Under the pieces are notes generated by a model. That model made no database searches. It had not been told where the DNA came from and saw only the letters and a program-made list of their open reading frames with translations. A DNA stretch of 64,000 nucleotides from Albula goreensis (taxonomy: Eukaryota; Chordata; Actinopteri; Albuliformes; Albulidae): contig CM040748.1 in NCBI GenBank assembly GCA_022829145.1, forward strand, positions 4,048,501-4,112,500. The letters are read 5' to 3'. Shown here in pieces: positions 48,284 through 61,093 of this stretch. A program made the position numbers and the translations under genes. How positions within the stretch are numbered: the stretch's first letter is position 1; every line of letters starts with the position of its first letter.

Positions 48284-49349
48284 CTCATTTTGAATTATAT
48301 TATTGAGGATTTCTGTGCTCCTGCATCTGTGGACTTCCTCCCACTGCTGCACAGCCATTAGCTGTATGTGAGTGTGGGAGCAGGTTAATAATGCAATATC
48401 TCTGTTCTGATTTCTATTTCAGGCCATGCAACATCACACCACCAAGCACCCGATAGGTAGAAAATTTACATGAAGTCACTTTCCACACGACAGTGGATCG
48501 GGTTGCCAAGCAGAGACTAGGTGATCGTTAACAATGACATTTAATGATCTCTCTTAACATCACTTTTATTGCTCTCCTGGGTGATCTTTTCAGCCTCAGA
48601 TTCAGTCATTTCAAAGAGCGTTAACTGTAAGCCTTCTCATTTGCAGAGAGACAGAGACAGTATGTGGAGCTGTGAGAATAATGTGAAAAGATCCAGAAAA
48701 CCTTTGAATGTGCCCTCCTTTTTAGCTTTGTAATAAGGCCGGAAAGCAATCCCTGTATACATGTCACACAGTTTCTGTTGGCAAATTATTTCTCAAGTTA
48801 TTAATTATGATTACAGATAATGAGTTTGAAACATTAATACTATAATTGTCTTTCTTATTTTTCACTGAATGGTGGATAACCATTTTGTACTGCAACCGGG
48901 ACAATCTTGCTGTCAGAGTGAAAGAGGATGGTTGCATAAGAAGCTTTGCACAACAGCAAGGACTGAAGAGCACAATGATGCACTGAAGGCTATTATAGAA
49001 CAGCAGGAATCAGGTCGATCCACAGCTATTCCCACAGCCGTGCAATCTAACCTCACCTGGAAGAACAGCGACTAACACCTTCACCAGACCGTAACTGGTG
49101 TTTGAATATCATCATTTGGTAATTTAGCTATGGGGGCACTGAAAGTTGGATTTTTCCACGCTAATATCTCACCAGAAAAAAAACCCCATATCTGCAGTGA
49201 TACACGGTGGCAGCACAACCGGGTTATTACATCATAGCCCAAAAAATGTTTTTATGTTTTCAATTCCTTCACATTTTTGATAGCTCATTGACATATAAAG
49301 CAGGCACTCTTAACCAGAGTGTATTGCAGAGATGTAAATGTTGCATATT
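48284..49349. other. Unique DNA, no gene seen
   Basis: It includes even-composition sequence at 48400-48750 with no recognised element. A 68-codon frame at 48869-49075 has no motif. Confidence 0.45.
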
Positions 49350-49500
49350 TACGGCACCAGTTCAGGGTAAGTTCTTTACCCAAGGGCACAACAGCAGTGG
49401 TCTTTCAGAGAATTGAACCTGCAAACTTCGGGGTGGGGTGGGGGGTTGGATGTGTAGCTCCCATACCCAACCATTATGCAATACTGCTCCCTAACCATTA
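49350..49500 (-). mobile_element. tRNA-derived SINE fragment
   Basis: TTTACCCAAGGGCACAACAGC (near 49375) is followed by GAATTGAACC at 49410-49419, whose reverse complement GGTTCAATTC matches the tRNA B-box pattern. AACCATTATGCAATACTGC lies further right. The order equals that of the SINE at 6201-6415. The L2-type tail is missing or unrecognisable here. A G-rich insertion or expansion (GGGGTGGGGTGGGGGG) lies at 49430-49445. Confidence 0.65.
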
Positions 49501-50000
49501 AACTACTTCTCAACGCTCTTTTTAAACTGCCAAACTGTTTGTGAAGAAAAGCCATTTGTGTGTTTAATTGTGATGATTGTGGTACAGAGCAAACACTAGG
49601 CCTGACGTCTCACCGCAGTGATTAGTCTGGAAAAAGAGCGAGATTGTCTGTTCTTTTCAGGGAACCACTTCACTAATTCAACCTTGTCTCCACGCCATAT
49701 TTCTAATAATTCATGTGATCATGGTAATTGAGATTACAATCAAATTCAGCAATTACACACGCCATTTCACTTCACACTGAAATAGCAAATGGAGGTAACA
49801 CTATAAATTCTTGCCAGCAGGATTCCAACACCATTAACACAGATTAACTTGCTAATAATTTGAAACAATCTGAGAGAAGTTCACGCATGTTTTATCTTCC
49901 TGTCAATACTCACAAGGAAATAAAACTGGCCTTCATTATAATTACCACAGAAAATGAATTACTAAATAATGCTTTACCTTGTTCCACATAAACCTGTTTA
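49501..50000. other. Possible conserved noncoding block
   Basis: This is AT-rich but non-repetitive sequence with dense ATTA/TAAT words (TTTCTAATAATTCATGTG near 49700, GGTAATTGAGATTACAATC near 49724, CATTATAATTACCAC near 49934). It looks like an enhancer-type block, by inference only. Confidence 0.3.
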
Positions 50001-51459
50001 TACCTTTTTTTTTATTTATCCCTTATTATACCTGGAATACCCCATTAAGACCTGACATATAACAGAAAATTAAAAAGACAAAAAAAAAATTGGTAAAATT
50101 AAAACAAAATACAGGAAAAGAGACAGTGACCAACAATGGGACCAATGAACCAATGTTCACGATCATCATCAACGCAACCATTTAATGTTTTACATTCAAA
50201 CTACTGTTTACAGTTTATGAATGGCTGAACCACTGTCGCAGTTATGTATCCATAACTGCTGATTTGCTCCCATGCAACAAGGATGGTCACATTTACTGAG
50301 CCTTAACTGGGGTGGCACATTCACAAGGCAAACAGAAGGTGGTCACAGTGTGCCAAATTGTCTCAAGCTATTAACGTATTTTTGAATGAGCAGCAGATAT
50401 TCAGATGTAGTGTGGGGATGCGGTCTCAGGCACTCCCAGGCACCTGTTGGGACATAAATCAGACCCCGTCGCTGCAGACTGTGGATGGCAGAAGGGCTTT
50501 CAGGGTCGCGCAGACTGGAGACCGGCGCCCTGACAGCATGAGCGGCCGCTGCAGCTAATCCATCACTGTTAGCCCTGTGCATGGAACAGGTGTACCCCAT
50601 CCACCCGGTCCGCTCTCCCTCTCCCCTCTGCCAGGACACGGCTCCCTCTCATACGCCTCTCCAAAAACAAACATTTTCTCTCTTTTTTTTTCCATAGATT
50701 TGGCTGCAAATGGAAAGTGTGGGCATTTTGTTCAGTTTTTTTCTCCAGGAACACATGACTAATAAAAAAGCTGTACCCTCAAGGGTCACAACAACATACA
50801 GTATCAGCAGCTGCAGCCCAGGCCTGTTCAGGTACATAAATAGCAGTGACAATCAGGAAGTGCGGTTCAAAGCGAGTCATTGCATATTTAAATCTCCTGC
50901 ACTCAAAGTATAGCACATCCGCCTCCTCAAGAATTCTCAGTAACCTGCAGTGTATACCCTCAGAAGTTCTTTTTCATGCTAATGCCATGAACACAACTTT
51001 AATCATATTCTCAAAGAACTCCAGGGTATCTATGACGAATCAATGCATTCATAATGAGTTATAATGCTGTATAATGGCTCATTATGTGCTACATCAAACT
51101 ATCATGCACATGCAAAGGTAAACTCAAAATTCAGTAAATTTTAGTTTAGATGTCTCAGGTGTAAATAGAATGGTTTGTGTTGAGTAACCGCAGTAGAAAT
51201 CACCTTAATAGGACATTCCATTCCAGTATAATATGAAAAAATGTAAGCAGAGTTTCAGAGGCAAATATAAGCTAGAACTGGAATGTATAAAATGTTTCTT
51301 TCAGCTGTTTTTTTCAAAACACAACTATAAAATGCAATAAATAGATAATTGATAGCAAATGTTTTCACTTACACAAAGGTATAAGTGGATACCTTTAATA
51401 TACTCCATATGATAGTCCTTATTCATGTTATTTATTTAGTTAAACTGGTTTCTTGAGCA
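50001..51459. other. Unique DNA, GC-richer part at 50.4-50.7 kb
   Basis: A CpG-bearing part near 50460-50560 includes GCGGCCGC (50543-50550). Overlapping frames on both strands at 50343-50762 have no domain and mutually contradict. No repeat family was seen. Confidence 0.4.
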
Positions 51460-52066
51460 GTGATTACTTACATGGGACATAAGTACCTTACTGTGTCCTA
51501 CATATCAGTTGATTGGTTAAGGTTTCCTAGAATGGTGGCCTGTTTTGTGCCCAGTAACTTCCTATGGGTATCCCCCAAGGGTTTGTACTTGGTCCCCTTT
51601 TCATTTCCCTTTGCATTCAATCTCTTGTCCCATGCAAATGAAACTAAACTTTTCCTCTACCTGCCCTTCAGGTGTCATGGCGAATCTCACCTTGACTTCA
51701 GGACATCTTGTGCTGGATGGCGAACCATCACTGAAAACTCAACCTGTCAACCTTCCCAGTCATACCTGTATCAACCCACCCCACTCCACCCCATCCATTT
51801 TGTTACTAGCAGATGTTATGACATGCTATGGTTTGGCTCATAGCACCTGGAATGACTTTCCTATGAAGGTTTATTATTATGTATTGTTTGAACGAATCAA
51901 CTGTGTCTTAGTGTTGCATTAGTGATGTTGTGTCTGGAGTATATGATGTATACTCACTGGTCTGGAAGTGTTGTCCACATTAATCAGGTGGAGACATGTC
52001 TGCTCTCCCACTTTGTAAGTCGCTCTGGATAAAAGTGTCTGCTAAATGACTGTAATGTGATGTAAT
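51460..52066 (+). mobile_element. L2-clade LINE, 3' end with reverse-transcriptase remnant
   Basis: A decayed non-LTR reverse transcriptase is followed by a 3' untranslated region and a terminal TTTGTAAGTCGCTCTGGATA...GTCTGCTAAATGACTGTAATG tail at 52013-52066. This is the hallmark tail of fish L2/UnaL2 elements and ends in TGTAA-type repeats. Only the 3' part is present, as usual for 5'-truncated LINE insertions. The same tail in reverse starts the SINE at 6201. Confidence 0.85.
51505..51790 (+). pseudogene. L2 reverse-transcriptase fragment, inactive
   Basis: GIPQGFVLGPLF is readable from 51567, matching the conserved G-x-PQGS-x-LGPLLF block of LINE reverse transcriptases. One frame over, HANETKLFLYLPF is readable from 51631, in the place of the catalytic Y/FADD box. 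Both active-site Asp residues are replaced (N and E). Further right, LQDILCWMANHH is readable with internal stops. At least two frameshifts separate the blocks, and sequence between the first two appears deleted. It cannot encode an enzyme. Confidence 0.82.
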
Positions 52067-53013
52067 ACTCATAAAGTGAATTATTATTCACTTATTGACA
52101 GAGAAGGCAATTCATTTCATGGGCAGAAAGATAAAAAAAAAACTATGTCTGACATTTAGTTCTCACTGTTTTAGATTAATGAAAGGTACATATTATTACA
52201 GTTTACAGGACAGTGTGGTGTCTATTTTGTATTGCATGATTAATTTAACCTCCATAGTTGAAATAGAGTACCATGACATAGTCACAGAAAAACGTCCAAT
52301 TTAGTAATACCGATGTCATTTGTGTTTATAAACCACTACACCAACAAATATACATCAACCAATTTATATTTGCATGCTTTGTTTTTTGTTACATTGATGC
52401 CAGACAACCAACCAAGTATGAATCAGGTTTTATTAATGGACATTTCATATGTTATGAAATGCATGTAGTGTGTTTTATATAGACGAACACCAAAAGTGAT
52501 GGCAGTAACACAATCTTGCGCCTGATGAAAATAGTTTCTAAAACAAACAACAGAAAACAAAACAGGAGGCATGTTCTGATGTAGATTCACATTAGGCAGT
52601 GAAAGAGGGGATGACGAAGCCTTTCTTTTGAGTTTCTCTGTAGTGTTTTGCGCTGAACACTAGATGAGGCTGCTCCTACTATTTTCAGCTTCAATGTAAA
52701 TGGAACAATAAGCCGTGCACGGCACATTCCGGATGGTATGAGCTGGACATGAGGCCTTTCCCTCCAACGCAGAACGAGGACAATAAAGAGGCTCGCTGAC
52801 TTCTCGGGACTTTCAGGTTAAAAATAATTAGGGTACGAGGGAGAAAAAAATGAGACCATTGCAGGCAAAAACCCTCAGCTTGCTTTGCTCCATTCTCTCT
52901 GTGATCGTCATGATGAAAGTGCATGAGATCTGCGGCACTTTGCATAGCCCCCTACCGTATCACACTTTTGAAAAGCAGAGGGGAAGGATATGAATTGAAT
53001 CACGGTGTATATA
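52067..53013. other. Unique DNA, no gene seen
   Basis: This is AT-rich sequence, with a more even stretch at 52590-52950 that could be regulatory. No exon or repeat family was recognised. Confidence 0.4.
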
Positions 53014-53042
53014 TACATAGGGGATACACAGTCCCCTATGTA
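53014..53042. repeat. Perfect 11-bp-stem hairpin
   Basis: TACATAGGGGA at 53014-53024 pairs exactly with TCCCCTATGTA at 53032-53042 across a 7-nt loop. A CACATAGGGATC phrase near 53079 echoes one arm. Its role is unknown. Confidence 0.8.
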
Positions 53043-56042
53043 GCCCTCCAGCAGTGGACACTGCAATGGCTGTGTATTCACATAGGGATCAGTGTGACAC
53101 TCTACTTTCCAGAGATATAGATGGGTGGTTTCCTGTTCACAAGCATCAAACCCTGCTGCAGTGATTGAAGGTAAAACAATGCATTTAGTTATAATACATG
53201 GTTATATAATATTTGTTACTGACATGCACAGTGATTCAGTGTTATTAATAGGAGTGGTTTTGGTTGCACTGTACATGTCAGCCATCATTTTGCAGAGTGT
53301 TTCTATGATTTTTGCAGTCAAAGGGTTAACTGGAATGCTTTTCAGATTCTGTCACTGGAAAGACATGATGAGCTCTGGGCTCCGCAGCACATTGTATAGT
53401 GGATGGAAAGAGCTATTTCTGCACCCTGCCCATCGCAAGCCTGTGCAGTGTTTATTATGTAAGAAATAGTATTAAAGCCACAATGCTATATTTTTAAAGT
53501 TCATATATAACAGGCCTAGCCTTCTTTCAAATGTGTTACAAACACTTCTGACTGTTGACCCATGTCATCAAATCGCTATTACTAATTAATAACATGTTCT
53601 TGTCAAGGTAGCTATATTGTAATTACACAGCTATAGATAATTTAATGTTAAGTGTTACAAGGCTATTTTTCACAACATTGACTAGGTCAGCTTGTCTGTT
53701 CTGGGTTGTATTCTACAGTAAAACCATGCAACAGTAATGAAGTCTGCAGGGCTGCATTTTATGCTGAAATTCAGGAAGGAACTGTGTGATGAATGCTAAA
53801 ATATTGCAACACAGTTGACCCCAGCTTTACCTTTCACGGACCCAAAAACTCATGGGATTTTGTAAAAAAAAAAAAGAAAGAAAATTTTAAATACATAAGT
53901 ACTGTTTCCATGGTTGCGATTGGCTAGCCTTATCACATGATGCTCTTTTTAAAACATAGTAAAGGGCCCTGCAGAAAGCCTGTAGGCTTCAGGAATAATA
54001 CTATTCTAAAGAAGATTTGTTAGAAAATTGTGGAAAATCCCCATGAATTGCAGTGGTCAGCTGTACTCCATTAAGAGCTATAATGTCCCACACCCTTTTA
54101 TAGCTGCGTAGCCATGATTCTGGAAGTCCTCCATATGGGATGTCATTTGCAAATGAGAGTAAGAGTCTATAATCCAGAAAAAATGCTCTAGCACCTGGAC
54201 AATGTCAGTCTGAAACAAGCATCTCATCTCAAGCTTAAGATAGAGTCCTGTGCATTCATGGTTTTTAACTTGATGGATCAATATGTTTTTGGAAATTGCT
54301 GTATTGGGAATTCAGCTGAATCTTTTGTGCTGTTTTGGTATTTGGTAGGAGCCAAAAAATCTACACTTCCCGTTTTGAAACAAAAAAGCTATTTATTTTT
54401 GCCAAGCTGTTTCTGCTCTGAGCTGTAATTCAGTCACACCCATGTCACTCAAAAAATTAATTGCGCGTGCCAAATTGTTAAATAGTTGACTTTACCTCAG
54501 ACGAGCAAAAATGATTTTCACACAACTGGAGAGCAATAATGATTATGAAATATATCTCAAATTAGTAACTTCATTGCTTTTGTGCTGTATTCCAAGACAC
54601 ACAGGCATGGTTAATGTAAATGTTAATGTAAATAGGGATGGTGATGAAATGTTTAATTCTAGCATCCTTCTGTTTTGTTTTGCTTTCTGAAAGAGCATTG
54701 TTTGAAGGTACTTCACATGAGAAATCTGCTCAATTTACCACACAAATTTACTTCAGGCTACAACGCACCCTGTTAGCTAAACATTCCAGATGCAGCATCA
54801 TGGATTAAATGAGAAAAGACCCCCCTTGGGACAGAAAAACAATTCAGTTTTTTTTTCCTTTTTTAAGTAATGAAGAAAGGTTCATATTTCAAGCACCATA
54901 CATGGAAACACTAAACTAAAACACAATCAAAAAAGCAATTAGCTTAACTACGTGTGACATGCTTTTAATTAAGAGCAATTAGATCAAATAGTGCCATTTC
55001 TAATATGTTCACATAAGATGACTCACAGTGGAGTAGAAACATAGTTAAAATGTATTGCATCTAGTGGCCAATAGGATCATGGGTAATGTAGAAATATCGG
55101 CAGTGCAAGATATCAAAGTGGCTTTCATTGGAAAATCATAATCTTTGAGTCCTCATTTACATCAAGATTATATACAAAATACATTTATGTATAAAGTTAT
55201 GTATTTATTGTGTTGTGTATTGTGTTAAAAAGTTGTGATTGTGTTAAAATAATGCAGATAAACTAAAATTATTTTTTATTTGCTTCATTGTGATGACTGC
55301 CAATGGAAAAAAAAAAAAAAACAAATATTCATGAAAAAAGGCATGTCCAACCACCACTGAAAAGGGAGACACTGTGGATAGGTCACCTGTCCATCACAGG
55401 GCTTCTTCACAGTAATGATTTTTGAAACATTTTTTTAAAGTAAATGGCCTTTTATGACCAAGTAGTCCAATTGTACCTATGTGGAGAAAACAAAAATAAA
55501 AAATGACTAGCTGACAAATCATAATTTAACAGGTAAACTTTGATTATTGTCACATCAATATTACACATCAGAAAATGTATACAATCAATCAGCTTGCAGT
55601 TGTGTTTAAAGGTAAGACATGCAATGCCTTACTTCTCAACAGGTGACTCAGGTGGAGGACTCTGCTGCAGGGTTTAAGAGTGGATGGAGAAAGCACAAAG
55701 CTCTGAGAAGGAAGGCATTTGTTAATTATTATATTTAAGAGAGACATTGTTTTATCATAAATCTCCATATTCCTTGTCTGTTCCTTAATCTTGTGTACCA
55801 GTGTCCTATGCCCCGAGTACAAAGCATTTATGGGTCAGCATTGCTACAGTCTTCCTTGTTTTAAACAACGGCAAACCAATCGCTGAGCCACCATTTCTTT
55901 GTTAGATCCTGCAGAAACTTGTTTCTTCATACCCGTTTGATGAAGGAGAGAGTGTTGACTATTCTCACTGCCAGTCCAGATTACACTCAAGCTCAAGCTC
56001 AAGCCGTCGCGGAGGCAAAAGCCGAGCACAGCTCCGCAAACA
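53043..56042. other. AT-rich unique DNA, minor repeat traces
   Basis: A-runs lie near 53863-53874 and 55307-55321, and a short tandem TTAATGTAAATG lies near 54611-54636. A phrase at 55374-55403 (GGTCACCTGTCCATCACAGG) belongs to a common dispersed fish repeat. The 114-codon frame at 53125-53469 has no domain I recognise. No gene is supported. Confidence 0.45.
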
Positions 56043-56072
56043 CACACCGTACACACACACACACACACACAC
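56043..56072. repeat. Short (CA)n microsatellite
   Basis: A CA tract of about 30 bp with one GT interruption. Confidence 0.85.
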
Positions 56073-56609
56073 TACAGAAGGGAATGCCATTGCCATAGCT
56101 GTCTATTTAACCAGTATAATGAAGTAAAATGGAGGGTGCAATTTTGAAATCCATCTAGCTATTACATCCATATGATAAATAATGTAATCACGGTCTAAAC
56201 CATTCTCTCGGTACAAATCCAACAGCAGAAGAGGAAAACGTGCTTAATGTAAGCAGGCTGATGTGGAGCAATCCTTGTTTTTTTTTTTCTCACCGTGGCG
56301 TTAATTCTATCCGCGGTGTGAAGTGATGCCACATGGAACACAGTCCATCACTGGGTGGGTAATAGGGTCAGCCTCCAGTGCCTCCACCCGGGTTTTAATA
56401 GCACCAGCCGGGCCATAATTCAGATTGAACTGGCCGATGTCACAAATGAGGCTCGTTGTGAGACTGACCAGGGACAGAGAGCCGGGGTGATTTGTGTATC
56501 TGCTGGTCCGGTCTGGTCTATCCCTCTGTACTGCGGCCGGTGCCTGCAGCCCGATGGACAGATGACCAGATGACCAGCTCTCAGAGGCTGGAGTTTCCAT
56601 CAACCCTGA
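56073..56609. other. Unique DNA, GC-richer block at 56.3-56.6 kb
   Basis: The right half is GC-rich with CCCGGG (near 56386) and CGGCCG, and has overlapping sense (72 codons) and antisense (101 codons) frames without motifs. A small tandem AGATGACC occurs at 56559-56574. No gene is supported. Confidence 0.4.
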
Positions 56610-56617
56610 CAACAGAC

Positions 56618-56814
56618 CAGGGGCGCAGATGGGGGGGGGGGATGGGGTGAGGATACGTCCCCTCCAGTTTCATAGGGACCCTGATCGCCCCCACCTTTGA
56701 GGAAAAAAAAAAAATATATATATATATACGTATATTGTATACGTTTAAAAGTGGAGACCTTTTTCTCATTTTGCCCCCCCCCCCCCCACTTCAAAAACCT
56801 CTCCTGCACCGCTG
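56618..56814. mobile_element. Complete hAT-type MITE, 197 bp, perfect 8-bp target duplication
   Basis: The element begins CAGGGGCGCAGA and ends CCTGCACCGCTG, so the terminal 12 bp are inverted repeats matching at 9 positions. It is flanked by identical 8-bp direct repeats CAACAGAC at 56610-56617 and 56815-56822. Eight-base duplications and CAG-type termini are the hallmark of hAT transposition. Inside are G11 (56631-56641) and C14 (56774-56787) tracts that can pair with each other, and an A12/(TA)n core near 56703-56740. It has no coding capacity and depends on a transposase elsewhere. Confidence 0.9.
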
Positions 56815-56822
56815 CAACAGAC

Positions 56823-59800
56823 TAACCCACACATCCTCCAACTCTGCACACTGCACACACTGACACTCCTACATAACCAGTCAGCACCACATGGGCTATT
56901 TACCGTTAGTGTTCCTTTACTGGACAGTCAGAGTATTAGCGATGAAAGATACTGGATATGAAAGCTGGCATGCCTCCAGTTTTATTTCCATCTCACTGAG
57001 CTAATATTTTGTTCAGTGAGGTAAGGGACTGACAGTAAGGTTAATTCCCAAAAAGGCTTCATAGCTCAGTTCAAACACTGGATGTTAAAATGATGAAAAA
57101 CGTGATTTTAATGACAGTGTCCCTGAACATGGATAAAAACAAACAGCATTCTGTGAAAATTATCAGTAATGAAACACTGTATGTTACAAACAGTGACCTA
57201 GATGTAGTGACACCAAGGTGGGGATACATAGCTAAATTTAGTAGCTAGATAATAGTAACCATTCAGTTCCTGCTTCTTCAACAAATTGGTAAGAAGTCCC
57301 ATTAACAATTGCTTCTAAGGAGCACTAGTTAATGTTAATGATCCAGCAAGCCATGACATTTGTTTCATAGGTTAGCAGCTAGCTTGTTAGCTTGCTAAAG
57401 TTAAATAACGTTGGCTAGCCAAAGTAGCTAACATTTTCCTGTCTTACTGCAGAGAAATTGTAGTTTCTTGTTTCTGTTGCTCTCAATTCCAGATAAGGGT
57501 CGTTTTGCTATTACTGTGGCCAGCGATGAATGGAATACATACATATCAGTTTAACAGTTTTTCAGACGTTCCACCATGAAGTTCATCTGGGTTAAGTAGC
57601 ACTATAAACCATAAACACAGCGCTGCCAATGGTCCAGGCTGTACAGTGGAGGACAGCATAAAGCTGCCGCTACGTTTAATAAGTCGGCATGATGTTGCAC
57701 CGGAGGTCAGGAGGAACAAACCACTGAACAAGATTAGAAAAAGCAGGAGTAATGCTGATTGAATTCCTATATAGGAGGGAAAAGGTGGAGGCTTGCTGAG
57801 ATACATGGGGTTTAGGAACTGCAGTAAACCCAGGAGATAAATGGCCAAGCACTGCCTGGATGCATACGACTAATTGAAATCTAAGGAAGATTGAGTTTTA
57901 CAACAAGAGATGAACAGCATGTCTGTGACTTCATGTCTGTAATGAGCCAAACTGTATCCTGTCAAATGTTATGGAAATTAATGAAATGGAAATAAAATTC
58001 ACATACCCAATACATACATTGGTGATTATCCCCACCCCCTCTCCCCATGTGAGCCAATGGGCAAATAGCACTTATGTATGGGTGAAAATAAATTACACTA
58101 ACTTTGGATTGTGCTGTTTTCCATTATACCCTGCCTTAGCTGCAGAATATTACAAATAAAATTACCAGCACCAAAGTCAATCTAGAAATGAGAAAACACA
58201 CTCGATCATGTGCTCAAAGTGAATTACTGTTTGCATAAATTAGCTATTTGTTCTGACCCTTCTGCATGTACACAGAGTGTTAAGAAACTGTGACTAATCT
58301 GGAATAAGACTTATGAATGAGGTTAAGCATAGCCTGTTTGTGAAGGCATGAAGATAAGGAGGACTGGAAGTATTATTATTTTTTTGTATTATTATTTTGT
58401 ATCTGGACCTAGCAACAGCTGTGTTTCTGACTTTGGTCTCCGCCTGGAAAATTCACAGGGGATATAATGACTATTAATATGCATATGGCAATATTATGCA
58501 AACTTATTACTTCACTTAATTATATTAACATAAAATTTCATACATAAAATAACAGAAGCATTCACTTAATGTAGCTGTGTATGCACTAACTAGTAAGAAG
58601 GAAGATTACCTTATTCGACACAAATATGATTACCTCCAGTGAATTCGGAAATAATGAACTATAGTGCCACATTAGTAATTTTTCATGACTCAAAATGAAA
58701 AAAGAAACAGTATATAATATATGTTTATTACAATAATTAGATATCAGACATGCAATTATGACCTGAAATTGGTTCTTATTTGAGAAGAGGTGAACCAGGA
58801 CCCATAAATAGCAGAATTCCCCTCCAGTGGTTATTTCATGGCTCGTTTCAGCATGGTGGGCTGAGAGGGGGACGTTCAGGACTGCAGTGCTGGGGCTGGA
58901 GAGGTACCAGTCAGCCCTGGAACTTCAGCAATGCAGCGGACTGTGTTTGACGGGACCAGCCAGCTGAGGGGCGAAGACAAAAAGGAGGTAAACTGTGGCT
59001 CTTTGTGAAGGCGGCCATTTTGGATCTTGGAGCGTATTGGTTTGGCATGCCAGGAGAAATGAAATGGGGCATGGCACCTCATGGGGGGGGGGCTGGGGGC
59101 GTTGGACGTCTATTTGCAAGTCACTAGTCAACCCCACAAATGACAGGTGCTTTTTTCCTTCAGAATCTGCTGAAAGTACGCTTATTTTAAGCCTCTACAA
59201 TCTACAATAATTAAATTAGCCTGAGAGAAATCATAAGACACGATTACACTACATGTCAGGCCAATTTTCAGGCCCTGCCAACGCTTTGTTTAGACCCAGC
59301 CATACTAGGGACACCCCAATATAGACATGTGGGCCCACACTGATATGCTGTTCTCATGGGCCATGCTGGCTGACACCAATACTGATGCCAGCATTTTTTA
59401 CAGTTATTTCTTTATTTTATTTTCCTCCAAACATAAAATGTAGCCAGCTTTCTTTCTGCATTGACTAATGAAGCAGATTAGTGTCAACTTCAAAATAATG
59501 AAATTTAAGAAAGATTTCCAAATTTTTGTCAAAAGTCAATATCCCCTACTGCAGAACACTGCCATTTTTGCAAGTGGTGTGTCATGTATTGGAGTCTTTG
59601 TCTTGGGAGGCAAAAGTGAAATTTTAAATTAAAAAGTTACATATTGCTGATTTATTTTTTAGAAACCAATTACCTTTTAGAAATGTTCCACTGGGTGAGT
59701 GTAAAACATATGGGATATAAAAAGCATCGCATATTTTGTCCTACCGCACACGAGGCAGGGGACTGAGACATCATCAACATTTTACATCCCAAGGGAAAAG

Positions 59801-61093
59801 TAATAAAAGATGAATAAACGACGCAGAATGGTTTTTCAGTGACTTCTAATTTAGTTTAATCTGAATGTGATATTCCTTGAGACATTGTCCTCTTCGCTTT
59901 GCCAACTTATTTGATTATATGGTCTATAATAAATCCATTTCAATTAAATGAACATGGACATGAAATAATATCTTTTCGCCATTGTTCTTCAACCCATGTA
60001 AAATTAAAGGGATTCAGCATACTCTAAGCACTCTTACACATAATTGTGAAATAATGACCTCTCAGAAATATAGGAAATTGGAAATTTGGAAATGTTTCTG
60101 TTAATCTGCAAAAACCCATGGTTCTTGACCACAGTCATACTAACACGATGCAGGATGGAAATGGTTCCAGTGGCTTAGTTTCAATGACCACATGAATCAT
60201 TAATAAATATAGCATGCTATTTCTTTGTATAACATTGTATATATTTCATGTACTGAACTAGTATTTACTTCATATGAATCAATGTGAAATGTATCTGCGT
60301 CCTAAAGGAAAACTTGTCTTTCATAGAAAAAAAAATAATTTCAGGAGAATGAACCTTCAGACAACATGAATGCGTTTGGAAGGAGTTTATTATGATGTAG
60401 CGAGTTGTATACTGGTAGGAACATTGATCTTGGGCTTGGAGTCCAGGGGGGTAGTGTCATGCCTCACTATTTTTTAGGATGATGTGAACCCCTCCCTGAA
60501 AACAAAAAGGGGAAAAAAAACCAGAAGAAAGGGAAATAGACTTGAAGGTAGAGATGGGGAGGGGGAGGGATGCCGGAAACAGACAGCGTAATTGGAAGGG
60601 AAGGTACGTGGCAAATTAATACCTGCGTATACAACTGGATTGGACGGACACTGGTGTTTGAGTGAAGGGTTGTCCAAAGGTTGCCTCTCCCAAAATTTGT
60701 TTTTAACGAACACCAATAGCTGAGTGGCATGTCTTGAATGATTTTTTTCCTTGGCACATAAATGTCTGCCATGAAGGAGAGACAGCCCAGTCGCAGTGGG
60801 CACCCAAGGAATGCTGGACAGTAAGCCAGACCCAGCCGGTGAAACAGGCTGGGTTTGAAGATGGAAGTAAGGAGCCCAGTCTTGCCTTTGTGTTCGGTGG
60901 CTTTACAGACAGTTCCACTCAGAAGCCCCATAAATAAATCTTTGAAAATGTTTACAGTAATCTGGGCTCATGCCATGCAACTCAGAATATGACTTTTGTC
61001 CACGCTGCAAGGCCCTTTTCATGTTGCCACATTGAATCTGATGATTAAATATCACCCAAGACAGATTCACATCACGGCACGTTTGATAGATAT
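56823..61093. other. Unique DNA, no gene supported
   Basis: This stretch contains short G-runs (59083-59092 and near 60445-60450) and small AT repeats. The 154-codon minus-strand frame at 60467-60931 is the longest non-repetitive frame in the window. It is rich in Phe/Pro/Ser from a purine-rich plus strand and has no recognised domain. GC-richer sequence at 58850-59110 has overlapping frames on both strands. I see no convincing exon or transposon. Confidence 0.4.

Noticed and set aside
49410-49419. A tRNA B-box-like sequence that might mark a tRNA gene
   Set aside because: No matching A box or cloverleaf is visible, and the surrounding wording is that of a degraded SINE.
60467-60931. A 154-codon minus-strand frame
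   Set aside because: No domain, a C-terminal part biased by a purine-rich plus strand, and several other frames open over the same bases.
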